This document shows, piece after piece, positions 13,185 through 20,134 of a stretch of DNA of 34,783 nucleotides (position 1 is the first letter of the stretch; each line of letters starts with the position of its first letter). The position numbers were made by a program, and so were the translations under genes. This stretch comes from Brevibacillus massiliensis. GTDB taxonomy: Bacteria > Bacillota > Bacilli > Brevibacillales > Brevibacillaceae. Location of the stretch: positions 1-34,783 of the forward strand of contig NZ_HE978559.1 of NCBI RefSeq assembly GCF_000311785.1. Reading direction: 5' to 3'. Below the pieces are notes generated by a model that saw only the letters and a list, made by a program, of their open reading frames with translations, had not been told where the DNA came from and did not search any database.

Positions 13185-15344
13185 ATGGAGATCAAACAGA
13201 TGGCCGGCGTGATCGCCGCAGAGCTCGGGGTAAAAACCCACCAGGTAGAGCAGACGATCATACTGCTGGATGGGGGAAATACAGTTCCGTTTATCGCCCG
13301 TTATCGCAAGGAGATGACAGGCCAGCTGGACGAAACCGAGATTCGCACCATTGAAGAGCGGCTTCGTTATTTGCGAAACCTGGCGGAACGCAAGGAAGAA
13401 GTACTCCGCCTCATCGATGAACAGGGAAAGCTGACGGAAGAACTGACCCAAGCGATTCAACAAGCAAGGAAACTTCAAGAATTGGAAGATTTGTATCGGC
13501 CATACAAACAAAAACGCAGAACCAGGGCGACAGCGGCCAAGGAAAAAGGGCTGGAACCGCTGGCCCAGCTGCTGCTCTCACTGCCGACCAGCGGAACGCC
13601 GGAAGCGATGGCGGAGCCGTACGTGAATCCGGAAAAAGGCGTAGAGTCGACAGAAGAAGCGCTCCAGGGAGCGATGGACATCATCGCCGAAGTGGTTTCT
13701 GACGATGCCGAGGTTCGCAAGTGGATCCGCCAGGCGACCTATCAAAAAGGCATCCTTGGCAGCGAGCAAAAGGAAACGGAAGCAGACGGCAAAAACGTCT
13801 ATCAAATGTATTACGCCTACAGCGAGCCTGTGAAGAAAATCGTTCCGCACCGGGTCCTGGCTATTAACCGCGGCGAAGCAGAAGGCATTTTAAAGGTATC
13901 CATCGAAGCGCCAACCGAGGAGATCCGGTCATTCCTGCAGCGCCGCTACATTTCCCGCCAAACGGTGGTTCGCGAGCTTTTAGAGGCTGCTTTGGACGAC
14001 AGTTACAAGCGCTTGATCGCCCCTTCCATTGAGCGGGAAGTGCGCGGAGAGCTGACCGAAGCAGCCGAGGAGCGGGCCATCCACATCTTTGCGGAAAATC
14101 TGCGGAATCTGCTGCTGCAGCCGCCCCTGAAAGGCAAGGTCGTCCTGGGAGTCGATCCAGCTTATCGAACGGGCTGCAAGCTGGCTGTCGTGGATGAAAC
14201 CGGCAAGCTGCTTCACGTCGCTGTCGTGTATCCGACTCCCCCGCTGAATAAAGTGGCGGAGGCGAGCGATGTGGTGAAAAAGCTCATCGCAAAGTACAAT
14301 GTCGAAATCGTGGCGATCGGCAACGGGACTGCTTCACGCGAGACGGAGCAGTTCGTGGCAGATGTCCTGAAGGAAATCGACAAGGAAATTTTCTATATCA
14401 TCGTCAACGAAGCGGGGGCATCGGTCTATTCCGCCTCGGCGCTCGCCAAGGAAGAGTTTCCGGAGCTTGACGTCGCCGAACGCAGTGCCATTTCAATCGC
14501 TCGTCGCCTGCAGGATCCGCTGGCGGAGTTGGTCAAAATCGATCCGAAGTCGGTCGGGGTAGGCCAATATCAGCACGACGTTTCACAATCAAGGCTGGCC
14601 GAATGTCTGCAATTTGTCGTGCAGTCGGCGGTCAACCACGTCGGGGTTGACGTGAATACGGCATCTCCCTCGCTGCTGCAGTACGTGTCGGGCATAAACA
14701 AGCAGGTGGCGGCCAACATCGTAAAGCTGCGCGAAGAGCTCGGCAAGTTTACCGACCGCGCCCAACTGAAAAAGGTCCCCCGGCTGGGGGCGAAGACGTA
14801 TGAGCAGTGCATCGGCTTCTTGCGGGTGATGGATGGGAAGAACCCGCTCGACAAGACGCCGATCCATCCTGAATCGTATGAGGCGACCAACCGGTTGTTG
14901 GACATGCTTGAGCTGCCCGTCGGCCAAATTGGCAGCGAGGTCTGCCGCGAGCGGTTATCGGCCCTGGATTTACCGGCCACAGCGGAGCGATTGGGGATTG
15001 GCGAGCCGACATTGCGCGATATCGTCGACAGTCTGCTGCGACCGGGGCGCGACCCGCGGGATGAGCTGCCCAAACCGCTCCTGCACAAAGACGTATTGCA
15101 ATTAAGCGATTTAAGTATTGGGATGAAGCTGCAGGGAACCGTGCGCAACGTCGTCGATTTCGGTGCATTCGTCGACATCGGGCTGAAAAACGACGGGCTT
15201 GTCCACATCTCGCGGCTGCGAAAAGGCTTTGTCAAACATCCCCTGGAGGTCGTAACCGTTGGCGATATTGTCGATGTGTGGGTGGCAGACATCGACGAAC
15301 AGCGGCAGCGCGTTGGGCTGACGATGATCGACCCTGGCCAGTAG
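13185..15344 (+). CDS. tex: Tex-family RNA-binding transcription accessory protein
   Basis: This 719-residue cytoplasmic nucleic-acid-binding protein is the homolog of Tex/YdcI. The N-terminal Tex region spans about 1-190 (GGNTVPFIARYRKEMTG, LEDLYRPYKQKRRTRA). A YqgF/RNase H-like domain covers about 320-450 (LGVDPAYRTGCKLAV, then AIGNGTASRETEQF). Helix-hairpin-helix segments follow at about 485-560, and a C-terminal S1 domain at 643-715 begins GMKLQGTVRNVVDFGAF. Order sigB-tex matches B. subtilis after loss of rsbX. ATG 13185 follows CAGGAGG. A TACAAT -10 at 13139-13144 with a weak -35 may be the promoter. Confidence 0.95.
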   Translation: MEIKQMAGVIAAELGVKTHQVEQTIILLDGGNTVPFIARYRKEMTGQLDETEIRTIEERLRYLRNLAERKEEVLRLIDEQGKLTEELTQAIQQARKLQELEDLYRPYKQKRRTRATAAKEKGLEPLAQLLLSLPTSGTPEAMAEPYVNPEKGVESTEEALQGAMDIIAEVVSDDAEVRKWIRQATYQKGILGSEQKETEADGKNVYQMYYAYSEPVKKIVPHRVLAINRGEAEGILKVSIEAPTEEIRSFLQRRYISRQTVVRELLEAALDDSYKRLIAPSIEREVRGELTEAAEERAIHIFAENLRNLLLQPPLKGKVVLGVDPAYRTGCKLAVVDETGKLLHVAVVYPTPPLNKVAEASDVVKKLIAKYNVEIVAIGNGTASRETEQFVADVLKEIDKEIFYIIVNEAGASVYSASALAKEEFPELDVAERSAISIARRLQDPLAELVKIDPKSVGVGQYQHDVSQSRLAECLQFVVQSAVNHVGVDVNTASPSLLQYVSGINKQVAANIVKLREELGKFTDRAQLKKVPRLGAKTYEQCIGFLRVMDGKNPLDKTPIHPESYEATNRLLDMLELPVGQIGSEVCRERLSALDLPATAERLGIGEPTLRDIVDSLLRPGRDPRDELPKPLLHKDVLQLSDLSIGMKLQGTVRNVVDFGAFVDIGLKNDGLVHISRLRKGFVKHPLEVVTVGDIVDVWVADIDEQRQRVGLTMIDPGQ

Positions 15345-15355
15345 AGAAAAGGCGT

Positions 15356-15391
15356 GGCCGTCCTATTCGAGGGGACGGCCGCCGTGTTTTT
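15356..15391. terminator. Terminator between tex and cmpA
   Basis: GGCCGTCC (15356-15363) pairs with GGACGGCC (15373-15380), followed on the plus strand by GTGTTTTT. It lies inside the 3' end of the convergent cmpA gene, whose stop codon falls at the loop. Confidence 0.75.
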
Positions 15392-15488
15392 CCAAGTATA
15401 AAAACCAACAACTGTTGAGGAGACGTATCTGCCGGATGTCCTTCCCGTAGAAGGCCCGCTGCAGTTGTTTACGCATCCACTGCGGCAT
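15363..15488 (-). CDS. cmpA: Cortex morphogenetic protein CmpA
   Basis: This 41-residue basic protein regulates spore cortex assembly; in B. subtilis it works with ClpXP to degrade misassembled SpoIVA. The sequence begins MPQWMRKQLQRAFYGKDI and continues with RLLNSCWFLYLEKH, matching the family pattern MP.WL.KQ.QRAFY.KD...I.LLN.CWF. It has a perfect AGGAGGTG ribosome site seven bases before ATG 15488. The position between tex and the sprT-like gene is the same as in B. subtilis. Its last codons form one arm of the tex terminator. A sigma-E-like -10 lies 36 bases upstream, as expected of a mother-cell gene. Confidence 0.9.
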   Translation of the reverse strand: MPQWMRKQLQRAFYGKDIRQIRLLNSCWFLYLEKHGGRPLE

Positions 15489-15523
15489 GAAGGCACCTCC
15501 TGTAGCGTTTCACGTTTACATGC

Positions 15524-15531
15524 AGTGTATG
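15524..15531 (-). promoter_or_regulatory. Sigma-E -10 element of cmpA
   Basis: On the minus strand the sequence reads CATACACT, an exact match to the sigma-E -10 consensus CATACAmT, 36 bases before the cmpA start. The -35 region is GC-rich and does not fit well. Confidence 0.5.
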
Positions 15532-15541
15532 CCTAAGGAAA

Positions 15542-15582
15542 CGGGGCGGTACCTGTCCGCGCGCGGGTAAATAGCCGCCCCG
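15542..15582. repeat. GC-rich hairpin between divergent cmpA and sprT-like genes
   Basis: CGGGGCGG (15542-15549) pairs with CCGCCCCG (15575-15582), and an inner CCGCGCGCGG palindrome occupies part of the loop. It ends eight bases before the sprT-like ribosome site and would cover the -35 region of cmpA. It could affect either gene. Confidence 0.55.
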
Positions 15583-15604
15583 GATGACAGGAGAAGGGAA
15601 TGCC

Positions 15605-16063
15605 ATGATGACTGACCAGGAACTGCAAAAATTGGTAGAACAGATATCCTTGCAGTTTTTCTGCAAACCGTTTCGCCACCTGGCCCGGTTTAACAGCCGG
15701 CTCAAAACGACTGGCGGGCGCTATCTCCTGCGTACCCACGACATCGAACTAAACCCCCGCCACCTGCAGGAACACGGCGTAGAAGAATTGATCGGGATCA
15801 TCAAACACGAGCTGTGCCATTACCATCTGCATCTATCGGGCCAAGGGTATCGACACGGTGACAAAGCGTTTCGCTCCCTGCTGCAGCAGGTGGGAGGATC
15901 GCGCTACTGCAGACAGGTATCCGGCGGGCCAAGAGTCCTGCCTTACAAGTACGCGCTGATCTGCCGGGATTGCGGCATGTCTTACAAACGCAAGCGCAAA
16001 GTCGACCCGGCCCGCTTTGTGTGCGGGCGCTGCCGCGGGAAATTGCGCCTGGAGGGTTTGTAG
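15605..16063 (+). CDS. SprT-like zinc protein (YdcK)
   Basis: This 152-residue protein is of the SprT/Spartan-like family, a putative metallopeptidase. The HExxH-like site is HELCHYHLHL near residues 67-76, followed by GQGYRHGDKAFRSLL, and there is a zinc ribbon with CRDC and CGRC near residues 122 and 142. It corresponds to YdcK at this position in B. subtilis. ATG 15605 (or the adjacent 15608) follows GGAGAAGGG. The substrate is not established. Confidence 0.88.
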   Translation: MMTDQELQKLVEQISLQFFCKPFRHLARFNSRLKTTGGRYLLRTHDIELNPRHLQEHGVEELIGIIKHELCHYHLHLSGQGYRHGDKAFRSLLQQVGGSRYCRQVSGGPRVLPYKYALICRDCGMSYKRKRKVDPARFVCGRCRGKLRLEGL

Positions 16064-16076
16064 CCTGCCTGTTTCC

Positions 16077-16106
16077 TTGCACAGCCGACGAGGCAACGGC
16101 TATAAT
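16077..16106 (+). promoter_or_regulatory. Sigma-A promoter of thiL-tsaEBD operon
   Basis: TTGCAC (16077-16082) and a perfect TATAAT (16101-16106) are separated by 18 bases. The start of transcription near 16113 limits where thiL translation can begin. Confidence 0.75.
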
Positions 16107-16139
16107 GGGAAAATCAAGAATGGAAGGGGGGCGGGGGCA

Positions 16140-17138
16140 CTGTCACACGATGAATTCTCTCTCATACGCGAGTGGACCAAACGGGGGGCGCAGCACGCGC
16201 AAGGCGGCCTGTCAGTAGGAATCGGTGATGATGCCGCGGTTTTTACTCCGCCCCCCGGAATGCAAATCGTTGCTTGTTGTGACACGATGATCGAGACCGT
16301 CCATTTTCTGCGGGAAACGATGCAGCCGGAAGACATCGGCTATAAGGCCCTTGTCAGCAATGTGAGCGACATTGCCGCGATGGGAGGCATCCCCCGGTAC
16401 GCCCTGGTGTCCATCGGCATCTCCAGCCGATGGTCGCCGCCGGAGTGCCGACGGATTTACGACGGGATGTACGAAGCCTGCGAACGGTACGGGGTGCAGA
16501 TCATCGGCGGTGACACCGTCTCGACGCCCGATGCACTCTATTTGTCCATTACCGTCCTCGGAGAAGTGGAAACCGGGCGAGCGCTGCTTCGAAGCGGCGC
16601 CAGGCCGGGAGATGCGATTTTTGTTACCGGCCCGGTAGGCGGGTCTGCTGCGGGACTGGCCATGCTGCTCAAGGCCAAAGCTGCCGGTGGCGAAGTGGGC
16701 CGGGACTGGAAGTCTGTCGCGGCATTTCATCAACGTCCCGAAGCCCAGGTGAAGGCAGGCCGCTTGCTGCTGGCGAGCGGCCTTGCCGGGGCGTTAAACG
16801 ACGTCAGCGACGGCCTTGCCTCCGAACTGTGGGAAATTGCCGAAGCAAGCGGAGTTCGCATGCTGATCGAGCGGGACAAGATACCGCTCGACCGTGAAGT
16901 GAAGGCATATGCGGCCAGTGTTGGGCAAGATCCGCTGGCATGGGCTTTATTCGGCGGTGAAGACTATCAGCTGGTCGGGACGGTCAGAGCGGCCTCTCCG
17001 ATTGCGGAGCAGTTTTCGGCCAGTGGTCTGCCGCTGTATTTGATCGGCAGAGTAGAGCCGGGAGCGCCGGGTGTGTGGCTTGCAGACCAGGAAGGCTGTC
17101 GCCCGCTTGAAAAAGGCGGGTATAACCACTTTGCGTAA
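16140..17138 (+). CDS. thiL: Thiamine-monophosphate kinase
   Basis: ThiL phosphorylates thiamine monophosphate to the active cofactor thiamine diphosphate. The PurM-like fold shows [37 protein letters not shown] and [11 protein letters not shown], which bind Mg-ATP. Homologs begin near DEFSLI. No in-frame ATG, GTG or TTG lies between the promoter at 16077-16106 and DEF. The only usual-type candidate is CTG at 16140, eight bases after the GGAAGGGGGG site, giving 332 residues. Longer frames start at 16017, before the promoter. So a rare CTG start, or a sequence error, must be assumed. Confidence 0.9.
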   Translation: MSHDEFSLIREWTKRGAQHAQGGLSVGIGDDAAVFTPPPGMQIVACCDTMIETVHFLRETMQPEDIGYKALVSNVSDIAAMGGIPRYALVSIGISSRWSPPECRRIYDGMYEACERYGVQIIGGDTVSTPDALYLSITVLGEVETGRALLRSGARPGDAIFVTGPVGGSAAGLAMLLKAKAAGGEVGRDWKSVAAFHQRPEAQVKAGRLLLASGLAGALNDVSDGLASELWEIAEASGVRMLIERDKIPLDREVKAYAASVGQDPLAWALFGGEDYQLVGTVRAASPIAEQFSASGLPLYLIGRVEPGAPGVWLADQEGCRPLEKGGYNHFA

Positions 17139-17192
17139 AGGTCTGTTGGAAGGATAGCGGGGATTGTCAGAAAGAACAGGAGGAAGTGACGT

Positions 17193-17669
17193 ATGGTCGA
17201 ACCGTACGTTTGGACGTTTGCAAGTGCAGAAGAAACGCAGCAGTTTGCAAGACGGCTGGCGGAATATTTGCAGCCGGGGGACGTGCTGGCCCTGGAGGGA
17301 GATCTCGGGGCGGGAAAAACCACCTTTACACAGGGCCTGGCTCGCGGCCTGGGGGTCGCCGAAGGGGTGAACAGTCCCACCTTTACGATCATCAAGGAGT
17401 ATGCCGGCCGCTTGCCGCTGTACCACATGGATGTTTACCGTGTGGAGAATGACGCTGATCAGCTTGGTTTGGACGAGTATTTCTACGGGGATGGCGTCTC
17501 TGTAGTCGAGTGGGCTTCCCTGATCGAACCGGTGCTGCCGGAGGAGCGTCTGACCGTCACTCTCTCAGTTGGAGAAGGACAGGCGCGTCGCTGCCGCCTG
17601 GAGCCGAGGGGCAGGCGTTATGAAGAATTGTGCGAGGAGATCGGAAAGCATGCGCATTTTGGCAATTGA
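17193..17669 (+). CDS. tsaE: tRNA t6A synthesis ATPase TsaE
   Basis: TsaE is a P-loop ATPase that works with TsaB-TsaD to make N6-threonylcarbamoyladenosine at tRNA position 37. The 158-residue protein shows Walker [10 protein letters not shown], switch [10 protein letters not shown], the HMDVYR strand and VVEWASLIE. The start ATG 17193 follows AGGAGGAAGTG. It overlaps tsaB by 20 bases. Order thiL-tsaE-tsaB-rimI-tsaD is the B. subtilis ydiA-ydiE order. Confidence 0.95.
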   Translation: MVEPYVWTFASAEETQQFARRLAEYLQPGDVLALEGDLGAGKTTFTQGLARGLGVAEGVNSPTFTIIKEYAGRLPLYHMDVYRVENDADQLGLDEYFYGDGVSVVEWASLIEPVLPEERLTVTLSVGEGQARRCRLEPRGRRYEELCEEIGKHAHFGN

Positions 17670-18360
17670 TACGTCCAACCTCGTCCTGAGTACGGCGGTG
17701 GTGGAGGAAGAGCGCGTTCTTGGCGAGTGGACGACCAATCTGAATAAAAATCACTCGGTCCGGCTGATGGAAAGCATCTCTCAATTGTTGGACAGCCTGG
17801 ACCTCGGCCCGGATCAGTTGGACGGGATAGCGGTCGCCCGCGGGCCGGGTTCCTATACGGGGGTACGGATCGGAGTGGCAACCGCCAAGACCATGGCCTG
17901 GTCACTCAACATTCCCGTGATCGGCGTCTCCAGTCTGCAGGCTGTCGCAGCCAATGCAGGCGGGTACTCCGGTATGATCGTCCCTTTGTTTGACGCCAGG
18001 CGGGGACAGGTTTACACGGGTGGCTACCGATCCGGTCCCGACATGACTGCCCGTGAGGTGCTGCCGGAGCGGATCATCCTGCTGAGGGATTGGCTGCCGA
18101 TGGCAGCCGAGGCCGCAGCGGACGGGCCGGTTTTGTTCCTCGGTGATGATGTGTCGATTCACCGCAGTGTGATCACGGAAGTACTGGGCGAGCAGGCGCA
18201 ATTTGCGCCTCCGTTCTTTAACCACCCCCGGGCGGCCGGCATAGGCTGGTTAGCGGCAAAGCAGATCGGGAGAGCGGGAAATGTCCATCAACTCGTTCCC
18301 GAGTATCTGCAGCTGGCTGAGGCTGAGGCCAAACTGAAGGCAAGAGGTTGTTCGACATGA
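17650..18360 (+). CDS. tsaB: tRNA t6A synthesis protein TsaB
   Basis: TsaB is an inactive Kae1-like paralog that dimerises with TsaD. The 236-residue protein has the typical opening [22 protein letters not shown], and GIAVARGPGSYTGVRIGVA. Later residues form the second ASKHA half (LFLGDDVSIH). ATG 17650 is chosen because the family begins MRILAIDTS; the frame is open upstream inside tsaE. AGGAGA lies upstream. The rimI start overlaps its stop codon (ATGA). Confidence 0.95.
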   Translation: MRILAIDTSNLVLSTAVVEEERVLGEWTTNLNKNHSVRLMESISQLLDSLDLGPDQLDGIAVARGPGSYTGVRIGVATAKTMAWSLNIPVIGVSSLQAVAANAGGYSGMIVPLFDARRGQVYTGGYRSGPDMTAREVLPERIILLRDWLPMAAEAAADGPVLFLGDDVSIHRSVITEVLGEQAQFAPPFFNHPRAAGIGWLAAKQIGRAGNVHQLVPEYLQLAEAEAKLKARGCST

Positions 18361-18818
18361 ACGAACATGACGTTGTAGAGTTTCGGTTTATGACACTGGA
18401 GGACGTGGAGGCGGTCGCCGAGTTGGAGCGCCTGTCGTTTCCCACGCCGTGGCCGCTTGAGGCCTTTGTCAACGAGCTGACGATTAACCGGAATGCCAAA
18501 TACGTCGTCGCGGTCCGGGGCGGGCGCGTCATCGGTTACTGCGGGATGTGGCTGATCCTGGATGAGGCGCACATTACCAACATAGCGATTCACCCTGACA
18601 GCCGCGGTCAAAAAATCGGGGAACAGTTGATGCGGCAGATGATGGAATTGGCAAAATCGCTGGGAGGCGCGCAGATGACGCTGGAGGTGCGCCCGTCCAA
18701 TCAGGTTGCGCGAAACTTGTATGCCAAGCTGGGGTTCAAGGAGCACGGGCGGCGAAAAAGGTATTATTCGGACAACAATGAAGACGCATTGATTATGTGG
18801 GTGAAGCTTCGTGAATAA
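18357..18818 (+). CDS. rimI: Ribosomal-protein S18 N-acetyltransferase-like (GNAT)
   Basis: This 153-residue GNAT-fold protein is related to RimI, which acetylates the N-terminal alanine of S18. The acetyl-CoA loop is [14 protein letters not shown], and the C-terminal [17 protein letters not shown] contains the catalytic-area Tyr. It lies between tsaB and tsaD as in many bacteria. Start ATG 18357 overlaps the tsaB stop; a TTG at 18348 is less likely. Substrate identity is by family only. Confidence 0.9.
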   Translation: MNEHDVVEFRFMTLEDVEAVAELERLSFPTPWPLEAFVNELTINRNAKYVVAVRGGRVIGYCGMWLILDEAHITNIAIHPDSRGQKIGEQLMRQMMELAKSLGGAQMTLEVRPSNQVARNLYAKLGFKEHGRRKRYYSDNNEDALIMWVKLRE

Positions 18819-19893
18819 AACGAAAATGTCGCGCTATGAACAGCGGGTAGAGGAAACCTATCAACGGCATGTGCAGTCAGGCAAACCGACATTGATCCTC
18901 GGCATAGAGACCAGCTGCGACGAGACATCTGCGGCAGTCGTACAGGACGGAACGGCGATTCTTTCCAACATCATCGCCTCACAGGCGGAGATTCACAAAA
19001 AGTTTGGCGGCGTCGTACCAGAAGTGGCTTCCCGCCGGCATGTGGAAAATATTACGCTGACAATCAATCAGGCCTTGGAAACGGCCGGAACAACACTTGA
19101 CGATATTTCGGCGATTGCCGTCACCTACGGTCCCGGGCTGGTCGGCGCCTTGCTGGTTGGCGTGGCGGCGGCAAAAACGCTTTCTTTCACCCGCGGGATT
19201 CCCTTGATCGGGGTGCATCACATTGCCGGCCATATTTATGCCAACCGGCTGGTCAAGGAGATGGAGTTTCCGCTCGTCTCCCTGGTCGTGTCGGGCGGCC
19301 ATACCGAGTTGGTCCTGATGGAGCGGCACGGCGAGTACGCCATCCTTGGAGAGACCAGGGACGACGCCGCCGGGGAAGCGTATGACAAGGTGGCGCGGGC
19401 GCTCCGTCTGCCGTATCCGGGCGGTCCGCATATCGACCGGTTGGCCGCCGCGGGACAGGCAGGCATACCGCTGCCGCGGGCTTGGCTGGAGCCGGATTCG
19501 TACGATTTCAGCTTCAGCGGCTTAAAGTCGGCTGTGCTGAACGCCCTGCACAACGCAGAGCAGCGGGGGGAGAAGGTGGAGCCGGCTGACATGGCGGCCA
19601 GTTTCCAAGAGTCTGTCGTCGAAGTTCTGGTAGAAAAGACGATACGGGCAGCGATGACGTATGGCGCCAGACAAGTGCTGTTAGCCGGCGGCGTGGCGGC
19701 TAACAGCGGATTGCGCCGGGCGCTGGCCGACAGCTGCCAAAAAGCGGGAGTCGAGCTCGTCGTCCCTCCGATCTCGCTGTGTACGGACAACGCAGCGATG
19801 ATTGCAGCTGCCGGATATGTCTCTTATCAGAAGCGCCAGTTTGCCGCCCTTGATTTAAACGGGGTGCCGGGACTGCCGCTGACTTCCTTCTAA
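18811..19893 (+). CDS. tsaD: tRNA t6A threonylcarbamoyltransferase TsaD
   Basis: TsaD transfers the threonylcarbamoyl group to A37 of ANN-decoding tRNAs. Its 360 residues include [15 protein letters not shown], the metal-binding [11 protein letters not shown] (H137 and H141), [24 protein letters not shown], and [13 protein letters not shown] with [12 protein letters not shown] 18811 overlaps the rimI end by 8 bases and follows GGGTGAAG; it adds ~25 N-terminal residues before the usual start region, a common length variant. A terminator follows. Confidence 0.96.
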   Translation: MNKTKMSRYEQRVEETYQRHVQSGKPTLILGIETSCDETSAAVVQDGTAILSNIIASQAEIHKKFGGVVPEVASRRHVENITLTINQALETAGTTLDDISAIAVTYGPGLVGALLVGVAAAKTLSFTRGIPLIGVHHIAGHIYANRLVKEMEFPLVSLVVSGGHTELVLMERHGEYAILGETRDDAAGEAYDKVARALRLPYPGGPHIDRLAAAGQAGIPLPRAWLEPDSYDFSFSGLKSAVLNALHNAEQRGEKVEPADMAASFQESVVEVLVEKTIRAAMTYGARQVLLAGGVAANSGLRRALADSCQKAGVELVVPPISLCTDNAAMIAAAGYVSYQKRQFAALDLNGVPGLPLTSF

Positions 19894-19901
19894 GTTGACA
19901 G

Positions 19902-19929
19902 AAAATCGCCTGAAACGGGCGATTTTTTT
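19902..19929 (+). terminator. Intrinsic terminator after tsaD
   Basis: ATCGCC and GGCGAT flank a 7-base loop, extended by A/T pairs and followed by seven T. Confidence 0.88.
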
Positions 19930-19932
19930 ATT

Positions 19933-20123
19933 GCATCCACAGCCGTGAACAATTTTCCCGGTAAAACCCAGGCAAAGGGTTGTGGAAAATGTTGATAACT
20001 TGGTGGATACTTGCTGAAACCTCATCCGGCCTGTGGATTATCTTGTGGAAATGGTGGATAAGTCTGTTGAAATCCGGGATACACTAAAGGGATACCAACA
20101 GCTTGGACGGAGCTTTTTCCACA
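19933..20123. promoter_or_regulatory. Cluster of DnaA-box-like sites
   Basis: Against the box TTATCCACA / TGTGGATAA, one-mismatch 9-mers occur at 19981-19989, 19990-19998, 20032-20040, 20053-20061 (all on one strand) and 20115-20123 (opposite strand). Two-mismatch copies lie at 19933-19941, 20002-20010 and 20044-20052. The stretch has no gene of its own and separates tsaD from the next gene. The density is far above chance for 190 bases. It may be a DnaA-titration or regulatory site outside oriC. Confidence 0.6.
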
Positions 20124-20134
20124 GGGAGGTCGTC

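Noticed and set aside
14570-15496. A 308-codon minus-strand frame opposite tex
   Set aside because: Ser/Thr/Arg-rich antisense shadow with no ribosome site; the real minus-strand gene here is the small cmpA in another frame.
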